From positions 1-23,722 of the IMG/VR virus record IMGVR_UViG_3300019776_000698: a DNA stretch of 23,722 bases; one strand, written 5' to 3'. The notes beneath the pieces are model-generated. The model was not told the DNA's origin. It made no database searches and worked only from the letters and a program-made list of their open reading frames with translations. Positions 1 through 7,330 of this stretch are shown here, one piece after another. The position numbers and the translations under genes are program-made. Each line of letters starts with the position of its first letter. The stretch's first letter is position 1. The stretch comes from a virus.

Positions 1-4
1 AATT

Positions 5-47
5 CGCCAAAGAAAAAATACTAAGTAGATTTACTAGTATTCTGGCG
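5..47. other. Two-part stem-loop upstream of nrdJ
   Basis: A basal helix pairs CGCCA (5-9) with TGGCG (43-47). An asymmetric internal loop (10-17 against 41-42) separates it from an upper 9-bp helix (18-27 with 32-40, one bulged A at 24) closed by a GATT loop. All pairs are Watson-Crick. No U-run follows on the + strand, so a simple intrinsic terminator is unlikely there. It could be part of the nrdJ 5' leader, a small RNA, or the end of something left of the window. It lacks the length and B12-box elements of a cobalamin riboswitch. Confidence 0.45.
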
Positions 48-89
48 TAGAATAGCATAAGTTATTCACATACATTCTTTGTCAAATTT

Positions 90-2081
90 ATGATTACAAA
101 CTATACCTCTGAGCTGTTACCGGAAAAATTTCTACAAAAATATATCAGTAAAGAAGTTCCCTGGGGCTTCAATGGATTAGGGTATATTGTTTATAAACGA
201 ACATATGCTAGAAAACTTGAGGGCACAGACAATACAGAGGAGTGGTGGCAGACAGTAGCGCGCTGTATTAACGGTGCACAAGAAATTGGTGCAGACTATA
301 CACCGGAAGAGGCTCAACGTTTATATGATTTAGTTTTCAACCTTAAGTGTAACTTTGCTGGTAGAATGCTTTGGCAGCTAGGTACTGAAACAGTTAAGAA
401 GTTTGGTGCTAACTCTTTGCTTAACTGCTGGTACTGCAGTATTAATGACCCAAAAACCTTTCTCTTTATTTTTGAGAACTTAATGCTTGGGGGTGGTGTT
501 GGTTTTTCTATTCGCAGAGAAGACATTCACGAACTTCCTAAGATTAAAAAAGATGTTACAATAGAACATCAATGCACTAAAGACGCTGATTTCATTGTTC
601 CGGACTCTCGTTCTGGGTGGGTAGAACTGCTTCGTAAAGTATTAGATGCTTATTATGTAAATGGTAAATCCTTTTCCTACTCAACTATCCTTGTAAGAGG
701 TTCAGGTGAACGTATTTCAGGTTTTGGTGGTACTGCTTCTGGGCCTGGCATTCTTATTGAAGGTATTGAAAAGATTTCTAAGATCTTTCAATCAAGAGAA
801 GGTAAAAAACTCCGTTCTACAGATGTTCTTGATATCTGTAATATTATCGGTTCAATTGTTGTAGCTGGTAATGTTCGTCGTTCAGCTCAAATTGCTCTTG
901 GTGATCCGGATGATTATCTCTATCTCAGAGCTAAAAACTGGTCATTAGGTAATATTCCTAACTGGAGAGCAATGTCTAACAATACAATCTACGCTGATGA
1001 TTTCTCTCATATTTCTAATGAAATCTGGACAAACGGTTACATAGTAGATAAAGAGACAGGGTTTGCTAAAGGGGAGCCTTACGGGTTCTTTAATCTCCCT
1101 TTATCTCAAAAGTTTGGTCGCTTGAAAGATGGAGCCATGAAATCATCTAAACTCTATCCTACAAATGAAGATAACGTACTAGGAACTAATCCTTGTGCTG
1201 AAATCTCTTTAACATCTTATGAGTGCTGCAATCTATCTGAGCTTTATCTCAATAATATTACTTCTGTTGAAGAGCTAACCGATTGTGCAACCTTGCTTTA
1301 TAAGACACAAAAAGCAACAGCAGCAATGCCTTTTATTCATGACGAAACAAATAAAATTGTTCATAAGAACATGCGTTTAGGTCTTGGTGTAACTGGTATT
1401 TGTCAATGTACGGATGAAAAAATACAATGGCTCGATAAAGGTTATGAGGCGCTTCGTAAATTTGACAAAGAATGGAGTAAAATAAAAGGTTACCCGGAAT
1501 CAATTAAACTAACTACAGTGAAGCCTTCCGGTACCCTATCCCTGCTAGCTGGCTCAACACCAGGGGTACATCCTGCTTATTCACCCTTCTATATTCGTAG
1601 AGTAAGAATGGGTTCAGGAGATAAACTTGTTAATATCTGCCGAGAGCTCGGCTATCATGTTGAGTATGTTCGTGGTTTTGACGGTAAAGATGATCATACA
1701 ACAGTTGTAGTGGAGTTTCCTTGCTATGCAGGTAATGAATGTGTAGTAGCTAAATCAATGACAGCTGTTCAGCAACTTGATTTGGTTAAGAAGCTTCAAA
1801 CCTGTTGGTCAGATAATGCTGTATCGGTTACAGTTTATTATAAACAAGAAGAGTTAGAAGAGATCAAAGCCTGGCTCGAATATAACTACGAGACTTCTAT
1901 TAAATCCGTATCCTTCTTACTTCATAACGAGCACGGATTCGCACAAGCCCCATACGAAGAAATCTCTGAAGAAGAGTATCAGAAGTTAACTGAGAAAGTT
2001 AAACCAATTACCTCAATTAATATCGGTCAAGGAGATATCGAAAGTATGGAATGTGCAGGCGGTGCTTGCCCGATTAAATGA
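90..2081 (+). CDS. nrdJ: Adenosylcobalamin-dependent (class II) ribonucleoside-triphosphate reductase
   Basis: This enzyme reduces ribonucleoside triphosphates to dNTPs using an adenosylcobalamin-generated thiyl radical, and supplies phage DNA synthesis in the cytoplasm. The 663-aa protein resembles the monomeric RTPR type known from Lactobacillus leichmannii. Visible active-site elements: Cys113 (LLNCWYC), the NPCAE finger loop with radical Cys369 and Glu371, and Cys380 in ECCNLSE, which keep the C408/E410/C419 spacing of the L. leichmannii enzyme. The C-terminal re-reduction pair is Cys655 and Cys660 in CAGGACPIK. It is somewhat shorter than the L. leichmannii protein (about 740 aa). No Shine-Dalgarno sequence precedes the ATG. 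T4 itself uses a class I NrdAB, so this is a different solution. It ends directly against the stop codon of the convergent minus-strand gene with no spacer. Confidence 0.95.
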   Translation: MITNYTSELLPEKFLQKYISKEVPWGFNGLGYIVYKRTYARKLEGTDNTEEWWQTVARCINGAQEIGADYTPEEAQRLYDLVFNLKCNFAGRMLWQLGTETVKKFGANSLLNCWYCSINDPKTFLFIFENLMLGGGVGFSIRREDIHELPKIKKDVTIEHQCTKDADFIVPDSRSGWVELLRKVLDAYYVNGKSFSYSTILVRGSGERISGFGGTASGPGILIEGIEKISKIFQSREGKKLRSTDVLDICNIIGSIVVAGNVRRSAQIALGDPDDYLYLRAKNWSLGNIPNWRAMSNNTIYADDFSHISNEIWTNGYIVDKETGFAKGEPYGFFNLPLSQKFGRLKDGAMKSSKLYPTNEDNVLGTNPCAEISLTSYECCNLSELYLNNITSVEELTDCATLLYKTQKATAAMPFIHDETNKIVHKNMRLGLGVTGICQCTDEKIQWLDKGYEALRKFDKEWSKIKGYPESIKLTTVKPSGTLSLLAGSTPGVHPAYSPFYIRRVRMGSGDKLVNICRELGYHVEYVRGFDGKDDHTTVVVEFPCYAGNECVVAKSMTAVQQLDLVKKLQTCWSDNAVSVTVYYKQEELEEIKAWLEYNYETSIKSVSFLLHNEHGFAQAPYEEISEEEYQKLTEKVKPITSINIGQGDIESMECAGGACPIK

Positions 2082-2627
2082 TTAATAGAAGTTTAGGGTA
2101 GCTCGTGCAACATCTTTATAAGAAGTAAATGCAGGTGGTAGACCAGTATTTAAGGAAAATACATAAACAGACGTCAAAGGTGTAGAGGTAGACCATGTTG
2201 AAACAGCACTACCGGAGGGATTAAAGCTATCAGCGCCAAAGACAGTTGTTCCGTCTGTACTTTGTTCAATAATACAGCCGTGCGAAAACCCAGTTGTTAC
2301 TATGGGTGTTATAAACCTAATTTGATAGAGTGCTTCTTGCACCTTAATAACTTCAGATACATTGTATGAGCTATAAATTGTACAAGGGCTAAAATTAGAA
2401 ATTCCTTTACCACGAAATGTTACCGAAGCTTTATAAAAAGGAACAGCTGTTAAGGTAACTACCCCGTTTTGAGTATTAGTAACAATTTGCGGACTTGTAG
2501 ATGTTACTTGTTGAATAAAAGTCGATGAAATAGTAGTTATTCTGCTATCAAAATTGTCTGCATTATAATTAATTTTACCTAAAGAATCACCAATACATTC
2601 TTCTCTATCTATATACAAATAACTCAT
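2082..2627 (-). CDS. Hypothetical protein, 181 aa, late-type gene
   Basis: I do not recognise this family. The protein is rich in Ser, Thr, Val and Ile, with alternating hydrophobic and polar stretches that look like beta structure. It has no signal peptide and no membrane segment. It begins MSYLYIDREECIGD and ends ARATLNFY. It is preceded by two overlapping late-promoter-like NATAAATA motifs that overlap the stop of the small-terminase gene, so it is probably expressed late and may be a virion component. It converges on nrdJ with abutting stop codons. A head or neck decoration protein is possible, but nothing in the sequence decides this. Confidence 0.75.
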   Translation of the reverse strand: MSYLYIDREECIGDSLGKINYNADNFDSRITTISSTFIQQVTSTSPQIVTNTQNGVVTLTAVPFYKASVTFRGKGISNFSPCTIYSSYNVSEVIKVQEALYQIRFITPIVTTGFSHGCIIEQSTDGTTVFGADSFNPSGSAVSTWSTSTPLTSVYVFSLNTGLPPAFTSYKDVARATLNFY

Positions 2628-2629
2628 AT

Positions 2630-2644
2630 TATTTATTATTTATC
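2630..2644 (-). promoter_or_regulatory. Two overlapping T4-type late promoter motifs
   Basis: On the minus strand GATAAATA (2637-2644) is followed at once by AATAAATA (2630-2637). Both match T4 late consensus TATAAATA at 7 of 8 positions. They end 9 and 2 bases before the ATG at 2627, so transcripts would be leaderless or nearly so. They overlap the stop codon of the upstream TerS gene. Confidence 0.55.
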
Positions 2645-3130
2645 TTCAACAACCACAGATTCAATGACTTCTGTGGTGTCTTCTTGTATGTCATTTAAAA
2701 GCTGTTTAAAGATTTCTTCTCTTGAAGCAACAAGATTTACTGTGTTATTGGTTATGTTGTTTCCAGGTAAAGATCCTGCTATAGCTTTTTTACCCTCTAT
2801 ATCAATAGCTTTAAGCTCTTTATCAGTTTTAGCTTTTTTGTTCTGTAAATTAATTTTATTAAGAGCTTCAATAGCTTTTGTAGTAGAAGAAATAAGCTCG
2901 GAAAGAGCAGCTATTTCATCCGGGTTTTGACCTTGCACAATAAAGTCTTTTAAATCACTAACTGCGCCAAGACCGGCATCAATTAATGTACCGGTCTTTT
3001 GTAAGATGTATTCATTTATATTATCTTCAGTTATATGTGTAGGGGTGCCTCTGGGAACAGATTTTGCTGTTGATTGCTGAGGGAAAGAAAATGAAGACAA
3101 TTCATTTAATAATGTATCAATATCGGACAT
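2636..3130 (-). CDS. Terminase small subunit, T4 gp16 type (TerS)
   Basis: TerS recognises or regulates DNA entry into the packaging motor and partners TerL. The assignment rests on layout shared with T4 gp16 as I know that protein: a disordered N-terminus, a helical coiled-coil centre (about residues 40-110, with QNPDEIAALSELISSTTK followed by a Lys/Asn-rich helix), then a short beta segment NNITNNTVNLVASREE with a final helix. The match to gp16 [20 protein letters not shown] is good in spacing and pattern but weak in identity. ATG at 3130 is chosen over TTG at 3133. The gene lies about 15 kb from TerL across the early plus-strand genes, whereas in T4 genes 16 and 17 are adjacent. It has no clear NATAAATA promoter. 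Confidence 0.65.
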   Translation of the reverse strand: MSDIDTLLNELSSFSFPQQSTAKSVPRGTPTHITEDNINEYILQKTGTLIDAGLGAVSDLKDFIVQGQNPDEIAALSELISSTTKAIEALNKINLQNKKAKTDKELKAIDIEGKKAIAGSLPGNNITNNTVNLVASREEIFKQLLNDIQEDTTEVIESVVVEDK

Positions 3131-3151
3131 CAAATATACTTAATCCTATAG

Positions 3152-3179
3152 TTGCTTTTGTTAAACTTTATACTATTAT
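3152..3179 (+). promoter_or_regulatory. Sigma70-like early promoter placing +1 at the start codon
   Basis: TTGCTT (3152-3157), a 16-bp spacer and TATTAT (3174-3179, 5 of 6 matches) lie in the 55-bp gap between divergent TerS and the 58-aa gene. Six bases separate the -10 from the ATG at 3186, so the expected transcription start is the A of ATG. The -35 is only a half match. Confidence 0.5.
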
Positions 3180-3185
3180 ATCAAA

Positions 3186-3362
3186 ATGGAAACAGTTATT
3201 AATACAATTCACGGAACATATATTGTGCCTGGTAATAAGCTTGATCAGTTAATACAATGGTTAGAACATAATGCAGTTAAACCTGCTACAACACCATTAC
3301 GAGAAGTTAAAATAGGGGAATATTCCCCAGAGTTTCAAGCCCGTCAATTAATCAATGAGTGA
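3186..3362 (+). CDS. Small unknown protein, 58 aa, first gene of early operon
   Basis: This short reading frame begins METVINTIHG and ends ARQLINE. It is probably real: it fills the space between a promoter and dut, overlaps the dut ATG by 8 bases (ATGAGTGA, a translational-coupling arrangement), and starts six bases after a -10 box. The protein is soluble, with a likely beta hairpin near residues 8-15 and an amphipathic helix at 18-30 (NKLDQLIQWLEHNA). I do not recognise a family and propose no function. Its neighbours suggest expression with early nucleotide and replication genes. Confidence 0.7.
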   Translation: METVINTIHGTYIVPGNKLDQLIQWLEHNAVKPATTPLREVKIGEYSPEFQARQLINE

Positions 3363-3837
3363 TACATTTTCATATACGATGGTAAGTTATGCAACTGCCT
3401 TGGGTGCAAAGTTTCTTAAAACTCATCCTGATGCCGTTCTACCTGAACGTAACCATAAAGATATTCATACAGGAGATTCTGGTTATGATGTAACGGCAGT
3501 TGAAGAAACTGTTATTCCTGCTAGAGGAGCTGCTACAGTACCGGTTGGTCTTAAATTAGCTTACCTTCCACCAAATGTTTGGATTAGAGTAGAGTCTCGT
3601 TCCGGTTTACAATTTAAATACGGCCTTCAGGCTTTTAATGGTATTATTGATAATCAATATAGAGGGGATTTAGGTATTCGAATTCTCAATCACTCTGATA
3701 ATGACTATACTGTTAAAAAAGGTGATAGGGTTGCTCAATTTGTTCTTTATCCTCTTGTTACTTTAGAGTCGTCATGGGCTGAAGAAATTCATGAGACCGA
3801 ACGAGGTGAAAAAGGGTTTGGCAGTTCCGGTGATTGA
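3355..3837 (+). CDS. dut: dUTP diphosphatase (dUTPase)
   Basis: The enzyme hydrolyses dUTP to dUMP and pyrophosphate, keeping uracil out of phage DNA and feeding dTMP synthesis. All five trimeric-dUTPase motifs are present in order in 160 aa: GDSGYDV (40-46), SRSGL (81-85), NGIIDNQYRGD (95-105, with the catalytic Asp), KGDRVAQFV (122-130) and the C-terminal RGEKGFGSSG (150-159). The start at 3355 overlaps the stop of the 58-aa gene by 8 bases; an in-frame ATG at 3379 is a reasonable alternative because the conserved part begins after it. The end of the gene carries the -35 box of the gp44 promoter. With nrdJ it forms the dNTP-supply part of the window. Confidence 0.95.
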   Translation: MSDTFSYTMVSYATALGAKFLKTHPDAVLPERNHKDIHTGDSGYDVTAVEETVIPARGAATVPVGLKLAYLPPNVWIRVESRSGLQFKYGLQAFNGIIDNQYRGDLGIRILNHSDNDYTVKKGDRVAQFVLYPLVTLESSWAEEIHETERGEKGFGSSGD

Positions 3838-3846
3838 TAGTATAAT
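3818..3846 (+). promoter_or_regulatory. Near-consensus sigma70 promoter for clamp-loader gene, leaderless geometry
   Basis: TTGGCA (3818-3823, 5 of 6), a 17-bp spacer and a perfect TATAAT (3841-3846) sit across the dut stop codon. Six bases (CTATTC) then lead to the ATG at 3853, so the expected +1 is the A of the start codon. There is no Shine-Dalgarno sequence. This is the strongest host-type promoter in the window. Confidence 0.75.
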
Positions 3847-3852
3847 CTATTC

Positions 3853-4758
3853 ATGTTTCAAAACTTATTTGTTGAGAAGTACAGACCTAAGACTTTAACT
3901 GATATTGTTCTTACTAGTGAAGAACGTCAGTACTTTGAGTCTTTAAAGTCCAAAGAAGAGATTCCAAACCTTCTCTTTGCAGGTAATCCTGGTACAGGTA
4001 AAACTACTCTCTCTAAGATTATCGCAACTGATATCTTAGACTGTCAATACCTTTATATTAATGCCTCAGATGAGAACGGTATTGATACTATTCGTTCTAA
4101 AGTTATCGGGTTTGCCTCTACAAAATCATTAGACGGTAAGTTAAAGATTGTGCTCTTTGACGAATGTGACGCTCTTACCCTCGACTCTCAGAAAGCTCTT
4201 CGCAACGTTATCGAAGAGTATTCTCACAATACGAGATTTATCTTTACCTGTAACTATCTCTTTAAGGTTATTCCTGCTCTGCAATCACGGTGTCAGATCT
4301 TTAATCTAACTCCTCCTCTCGATGGAGTATTGAACAGAGTGGTAGCTATACTTAAACATGAGGGAATCACCGTTCCTGACACCGAGAAACCTAAGCTCGT
4401 AGAGCTTGTCAGATCTGGTTATCCTGACTTACGGCGTATTATTAACGATATTCAAAAGTTCTCTTATACGGGAACTTTAACGATTAAGGACAACCAAGTT
4501 AAGGGCATTGCTAATAAAGTAGTAGACAAGATTAGAGGTAAAGTAACACCTCAAGAACTTCGTAAGTATGTTATTGAAAGAGAACAAGAATTCTCTGGCG
4601 ATTATCTTCAGCTTCTTAAAGAGATGTTCGAAGTAATGTTTGAGTCAGATATTAATGCTAATAACCTTCTTATAATCTCTGAAGGTATGTACAAGGATGC
4701 CATTGTAATTGATAAAGAAATTAACTGGTTTAGTACTTGCTTAAAACTTTACAATTAA
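3853..4758 (+). CDS. 44: Sliding-clamp loader AAA+ ATPase subunit, T4 gp44 type
   Basis: This AAA+ ATPase would form the clamp-loader motor that opens and loads the gp45 ring at primer-template junctions. Over 301 aa: the N-terminal VEKYRPKTL motif typical of RFC and gp44 proteins (8-15), Walker A GNPGTGKTT (44-52), Walker B VLFDECDA (100-107), sensor-1 FTCNY (131-135) and the SRC arginine-finger motif (145-147), followed by helical lid and collar regions. Length is close to T4 gp44 (319 aa). The small loader subunit gp62 is not visible in the window. The gene appears to have its own leaderless-type promoter inside the end of dut. Its TAA stop overlaps the stop of the convergent minus-strand gene by two bases. 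Confidence 0.93.
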   Translation: MFQNLFVEKYRPKTLTDIVLTSEERQYFESLKSKEEIPNLLFAGNPGTGKTTLSKIIATDILDCQYLYINASDENGIDTIRSKVIGFASTKSLDGKLKIVLFDECDALTLDSQKALRNVIEEYSHNTRFIFTCNYLFKVIPALQSRCQIFNLTPPLDGVLNRVVAILKHEGITVPDTEKPKLVELVRSGYPDLRRIINDIQKFSYTGTLTIKDNQVKGIANKVVDKIRGKVTPQELRKYVIEREQEFSGDYLQLLKEMFEVMFESDINANNLLIISEGMYKDAIVIDKEINWFSTCLKLYN

Positions 4759-5009
4759 CGGCCGCAACAAGATTTTTTAGGGTATTTATTAGCATTAATT
4801 ATAGCTTGTCGATGTTTGTTAACATCGGTAAAAACCTGTTCTGCTATAACTTGATTTTGAGAAGATAGGTAAGCGTTCATATCTTCCATAACTTGTTGTT
4901 GAGTGTTATATTCTTTTGTAACGTATGCTTCTACATTATTAGAAGCATTTATAACTCGTCCAATATATTTACCTTCTTTAATTTCTATATTTGTGTAGTA
5001 GCTATTCAT
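4755..5009 (-). CDS. Hypothetical protein, 84 aa
   Basis: I do not recognise this small protein. It starts MNSYYTNIEIKEGKYIGRV, a likely beta hairpin, continues with a helical Gln/Asn-rich middle (about 35-70), and ends in a basic, cysteine-containing tail KKSCCGR. There is no signal peptide or membrane segment. It is the last gene of the minus-strand late block, downstream of the hub-like gene, after a 34-bp AT-rich gap. Its stop codon shares two bases with the stop of gp44 on the other strand. A minor tail role is possible from context only. Confidence 0.6.
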   Translation of the reverse strand: MNSYYTNIEIKEGKYIGRVINASNNVEAYVTKEYNTQQQVMEDMNAYLSSQNQVIAEQVFTDVNKHRQAIINANKYPKKSCCGR

Positions 5010-5043
5010 AGATTTAATTAATACTTTTTAAAACATAATTCAA

Positions 5044-6972
5044 TTATTGGTCAGGTAAAGGTTCAAGTACAGGAAAATCATCCCCGGTCGAGGGCGTAGG
5101 GACATCTACAGGTTCAGAGTCTCCTTGTGGTAAATCAGGTTCTACTGGGGTCTGACCGCCGTTATTTGTTGTATCATCATCTGGAAGAGGATCTAGCGGG
5201 GGTAAATTTTCGTCAAAAGTTTCACCGCCACCACCTCCACCGCTGGTTCCTCCACCGCCACCACCTCCACCGCTGGTTCCTCCACCACTCGTGCTACCCC
5301 CTCCGTTAAAAATACCTCCACCGAAATCTGATGTAACTGCAGGAGAATTAGCCGGTGAAGGAGTTTCTGAAATTAAATTGTTAAATGTAACACCTGTACC
5401 TTTGAATCTATGAACTTTAATAGCTGTTATTTCATTATAATACATACCCGCTTCAAATATATGTTGTACGTTAATAACAAACCACTGACCATAAAATTTA
5501 TCATTAAATTTATTTTCTTCGATACCTTCAGTTTTATCAATTGCTATAAACCGACCACATTCTCGATTTGTTGATCCTAAACATCGAAAATGCAAACAAG
5601 CATTTTGAAATACCCCTGTTCTTAATAAATTATGAAGACCGTCACTTTGACGGGCTCTTAAGTCTTCTTCAACGTTATTGCCGTATAAAGAATGAGTACC
5701 GCTATATAAAGAAAATATGGGAATTATATTTTTTCCTCTTTTACTTCTTTCTAAAGTCAATAAAAATAAACTCTTTGCATTTTCAGTAGATTTAAATACT
5801 TCGGAGATATACTTATCAACTATTAAATCCCGGGCAGTTAAAACAGAGTTTTGTTGAAATTCTATATTAAATGTTCGATTTAAAAAATCATAAGAATTAA
5901 CTGCATGTGTTCTAAATTTAGAAGCATTAGTAAAAGCAGAAATATCTACAAAACGATAGCTAGTTATCATAGAATAATTTGCTAACTTAGTATCTTTTTG
6001 CATGTTTTGAGTATTTAAATATGGTGCTCGTTTTGTACTAACAGTTTTATTATTTGAATAGTCTTGAACAAAAAAGTGTTCAATTTGATAATCTCCAGGA
6101 GCATCTTGAGTTTTACCTGCTTTTTCAAAAAATTTTGAAAAGGGTCTTAAAGCAAAATAACCTACGTCATTATCATTAGGGCCACGTTCTTTATATAAAA
6201 TAGAATAATCATAAGCCAAATTTTCATTACTATTAGCACTAACATGACGATCGTAAATATCCATTAAGGTATCATAAGCATTATTAGTAGCAGGAGCAGT
6301 ATAAAAAACATTTGTTGAACCGTCTTCCCAATCATCCCCTTTACCGCCACCGACAATATTGGTTGTGCTTATACCTTGTTCACTTAGAGCTTTTTCAATT
6401 ACTTCTTTCATTGCAACCCCTGTAAACTTCGATCTTAAAAAGTCTGGAATAGATGTACGGCGGGCTCCTGCTGTTTTTTCATTGTTATTAGCAGTAGAAT
6501 ATTCCATGGTGTTTGTAATCATTTTTTGATACCATTCATCCCAAAAATAAAACTTTTTACATTTAGAATTAGTAGAGGCAGCATTTTGTGCTCCGGGAGG
6601 AAGATCTATATCTTCCATATCGTAGATAGAAAATTTATAAACTAACTTCCAATGTACATTATCAATAGTTAGACCTGCTTTATCTAATCTAGGAAAAATA
6701 TTAATATTTAAAATGTCATTTCCGTCGTTTCGAAACGTGTATGAGGGAACTGCTCCTAATACTCCGGTTTTGGAGGCTCCGGTCTCCATTATGTTAAAAT
6801 CATAATATATTGCCATTGTGCCTTTTATAACCCAATCGGCTAATGTATCTTCAATGTTAAGATTAACAATTGAATTGGGGTTTATTTGAAATTGCTCAGT
6901 ACCGTTATCTAAATAAATTTTAACGTCATACTCTAGCTCATTAAATTTAGTAGTTTGTACATTGACACTCAT
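5044..6972 (-). CDS. Putative baseplate hub protein (gp27/gpD-like) with Gly-rich tail
   Basis: The first 530 or so of 642 aa look like a beta-rich baseplate hub. The N-terminus (VKIYLDNGTEQFQINP, then TLADWVIKGTMAIYY) resembles a hub barrel. A central FLRSKFTGVAMKEVIEKAL helix followed by FYTAPATNNAYDTLMDIYDR, YSILYKERG and GYFALRPFSKFF recalls the mid-part of gp27/gpD-type hubs. The assignment also rests on order: tape measure, gp48-like, LysM protein, hub. From about residue 545 the chain becomes Gly/Ser-rich and then acidic and Pro-rich, ending PVLEPLPDQ; T4 gp27 (391 aa) has no such tail. The preceding gene's stop and this start form TAA-AA-ATG. Identity with gp27 is not demonstrable by eye. 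Confidence 0.5.
   Translation of the reverse strand: MSVNVQTTKFNELEYDVKIYLDNGTEQFQINPNSIVNLNIEDTLADWVIKGTMAIYYDFNIMETGASKTGVLGAVPSYTFRNDGNDILNINIFPRLDKAGLTIDNVHWKLVYKFSIYDMEDIDLPPGAQNAASTNSKCKKFYFWDEWYQKMITNTMEYSTANNNEKTAGARRTSIPDFLRSKFTGVAMKEVIEKALSEQGISTTNIVGGGKGDDWEDGSTNVFYTAPATNNAYDTLMDIYDRHVSANSNENLAYDYSILYKERGPNDNDVGYFALRPFSKFFEKAGKTQDAPGDYQIEHFFVQDYSNNKTVSTKRAPYLNTQNMQKDTKLANYSMITSYRFVDISAFTNASKFRTHAVNSYDFLNRTFNIEFQQNSVLTARDLIVDKYISEVFKSTENAKSLFLLTLERSKRGKNIIPIFSLYSGTHSLYGNNVEEDLRARQSDGLHNLLRTGVFQNACLHFRCLGSTNRECGRFIAIDKTEGIEENKFNDKFYGQWFVINVQHIFEAGMYYNEITAIKVHRFKGTGVTFNNLISETPSPANSPAVTSDFGGGIFNGGGSTSGGGTSGGGGGGGGTSGGGGGGETFDENLPPLDPLPDDDTTNNGGQTPVEPDLPQGDSEPVDVPTPSTGDDFPVLEPLPDQ
5223..5282 (-). 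repeat. Exact 30-bp tandem duplication coding for Gly-rich linker
   Basis: Bases 5223-5252 are repeated exactly at 5253-5282. Each copy encodes ten residues, mainly glycine with one Thr-Ser pair, inside the C-terminal linker of the hub-like protein. A partial further match begins at 5283. The region is much more GC-rich than its surroundings. Confidence 0.9.
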
Positions 6973-6974
6973 TT

Positions 6975-7328
6975 TTAACCGCGTGTTGTTACTAATTCAG
7001 TTAATATTTGCGTTACTACAGAAGGTTTAGGTATACGAATTGTTTGACCGGGTATTAAAAAATCTATTGGGTTTATTACATTATTAGCTAACGCTATTAA
7101 CCACCATAATTTTATACTGTTATAACTTTTATAAGATATTAAAGGCCAAGTATCATTATACTTAACATCATAAGTTGTAAAAAACGTATCGGGTAAATCC
7201 TGTGGAAAGTGAATAGTTTGTAAGAGATTATAAAAATAAAAATCATTATCGTCTTGATAGACGTTAAAAATATTTTCGTAATTTTCGTCTTTTAAACGGG
7301 GCAATTCTTGAATATTATTTTGTTGCAT
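6975..7328 (-). CDS. 53: Baseplate wedge protein, gp53-like, with LysM fold
   Basis: In 117 aa, residues about 52-100 follow the LysM pattern: TYDVKYNDTWPLISYKSYNS, then LWWLIALANNVINPIDFLIPGQTIRIP. T4 gp53 carries a LysM-like domain and holds wedges together around the hub. Small LysM proteins also occupy this position, between tape measure and hub, in other contractile tails (P2 gpX role), so the exact equivalence is uncertain. There is no signal peptide, which argues against a secreted endolysin. Both junctions are TAA-AA-ATG: with gp48-like upstream and hub downstream. A GGAGG at 7338-7342, nine bases before the ATG, is one of the few Shine-Dalgarno-like strings in the window, though it also lies in Gly codons. 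Confidence 0.7.
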   Translation of the reverse strand: MQQNNIQELPRLKDENYENIFNVYQDDNDFYFYNLLQTIHFPQDLPDTFFTTYDVKYNDTWPLISYKSYNSIKLWWLIALANNVINPIDFLIPGQTIRIPKPSVVTQILTELVTTRG

Positions 7329-7330
7329 TT

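Noticed and set aside
1-89. Cobalamin riboswitch before nrdJ
   Set aside because: Only 89 bases are available and no B12-box-like sequence or multi-stem layout is visible; part could lie left of the window.
3128-3145. Bacteroidota-type -7 box (TATATTTG) immediately before the TerS ATG
   Set aside because: No -33 TTG lies at the right distance, and a start site would fall inside the gene.
5127-5309. His/Leu-rich frame on the + strand
   Set aside because: It is the antisense of the glycine-codon repeat in the hub-like gene.
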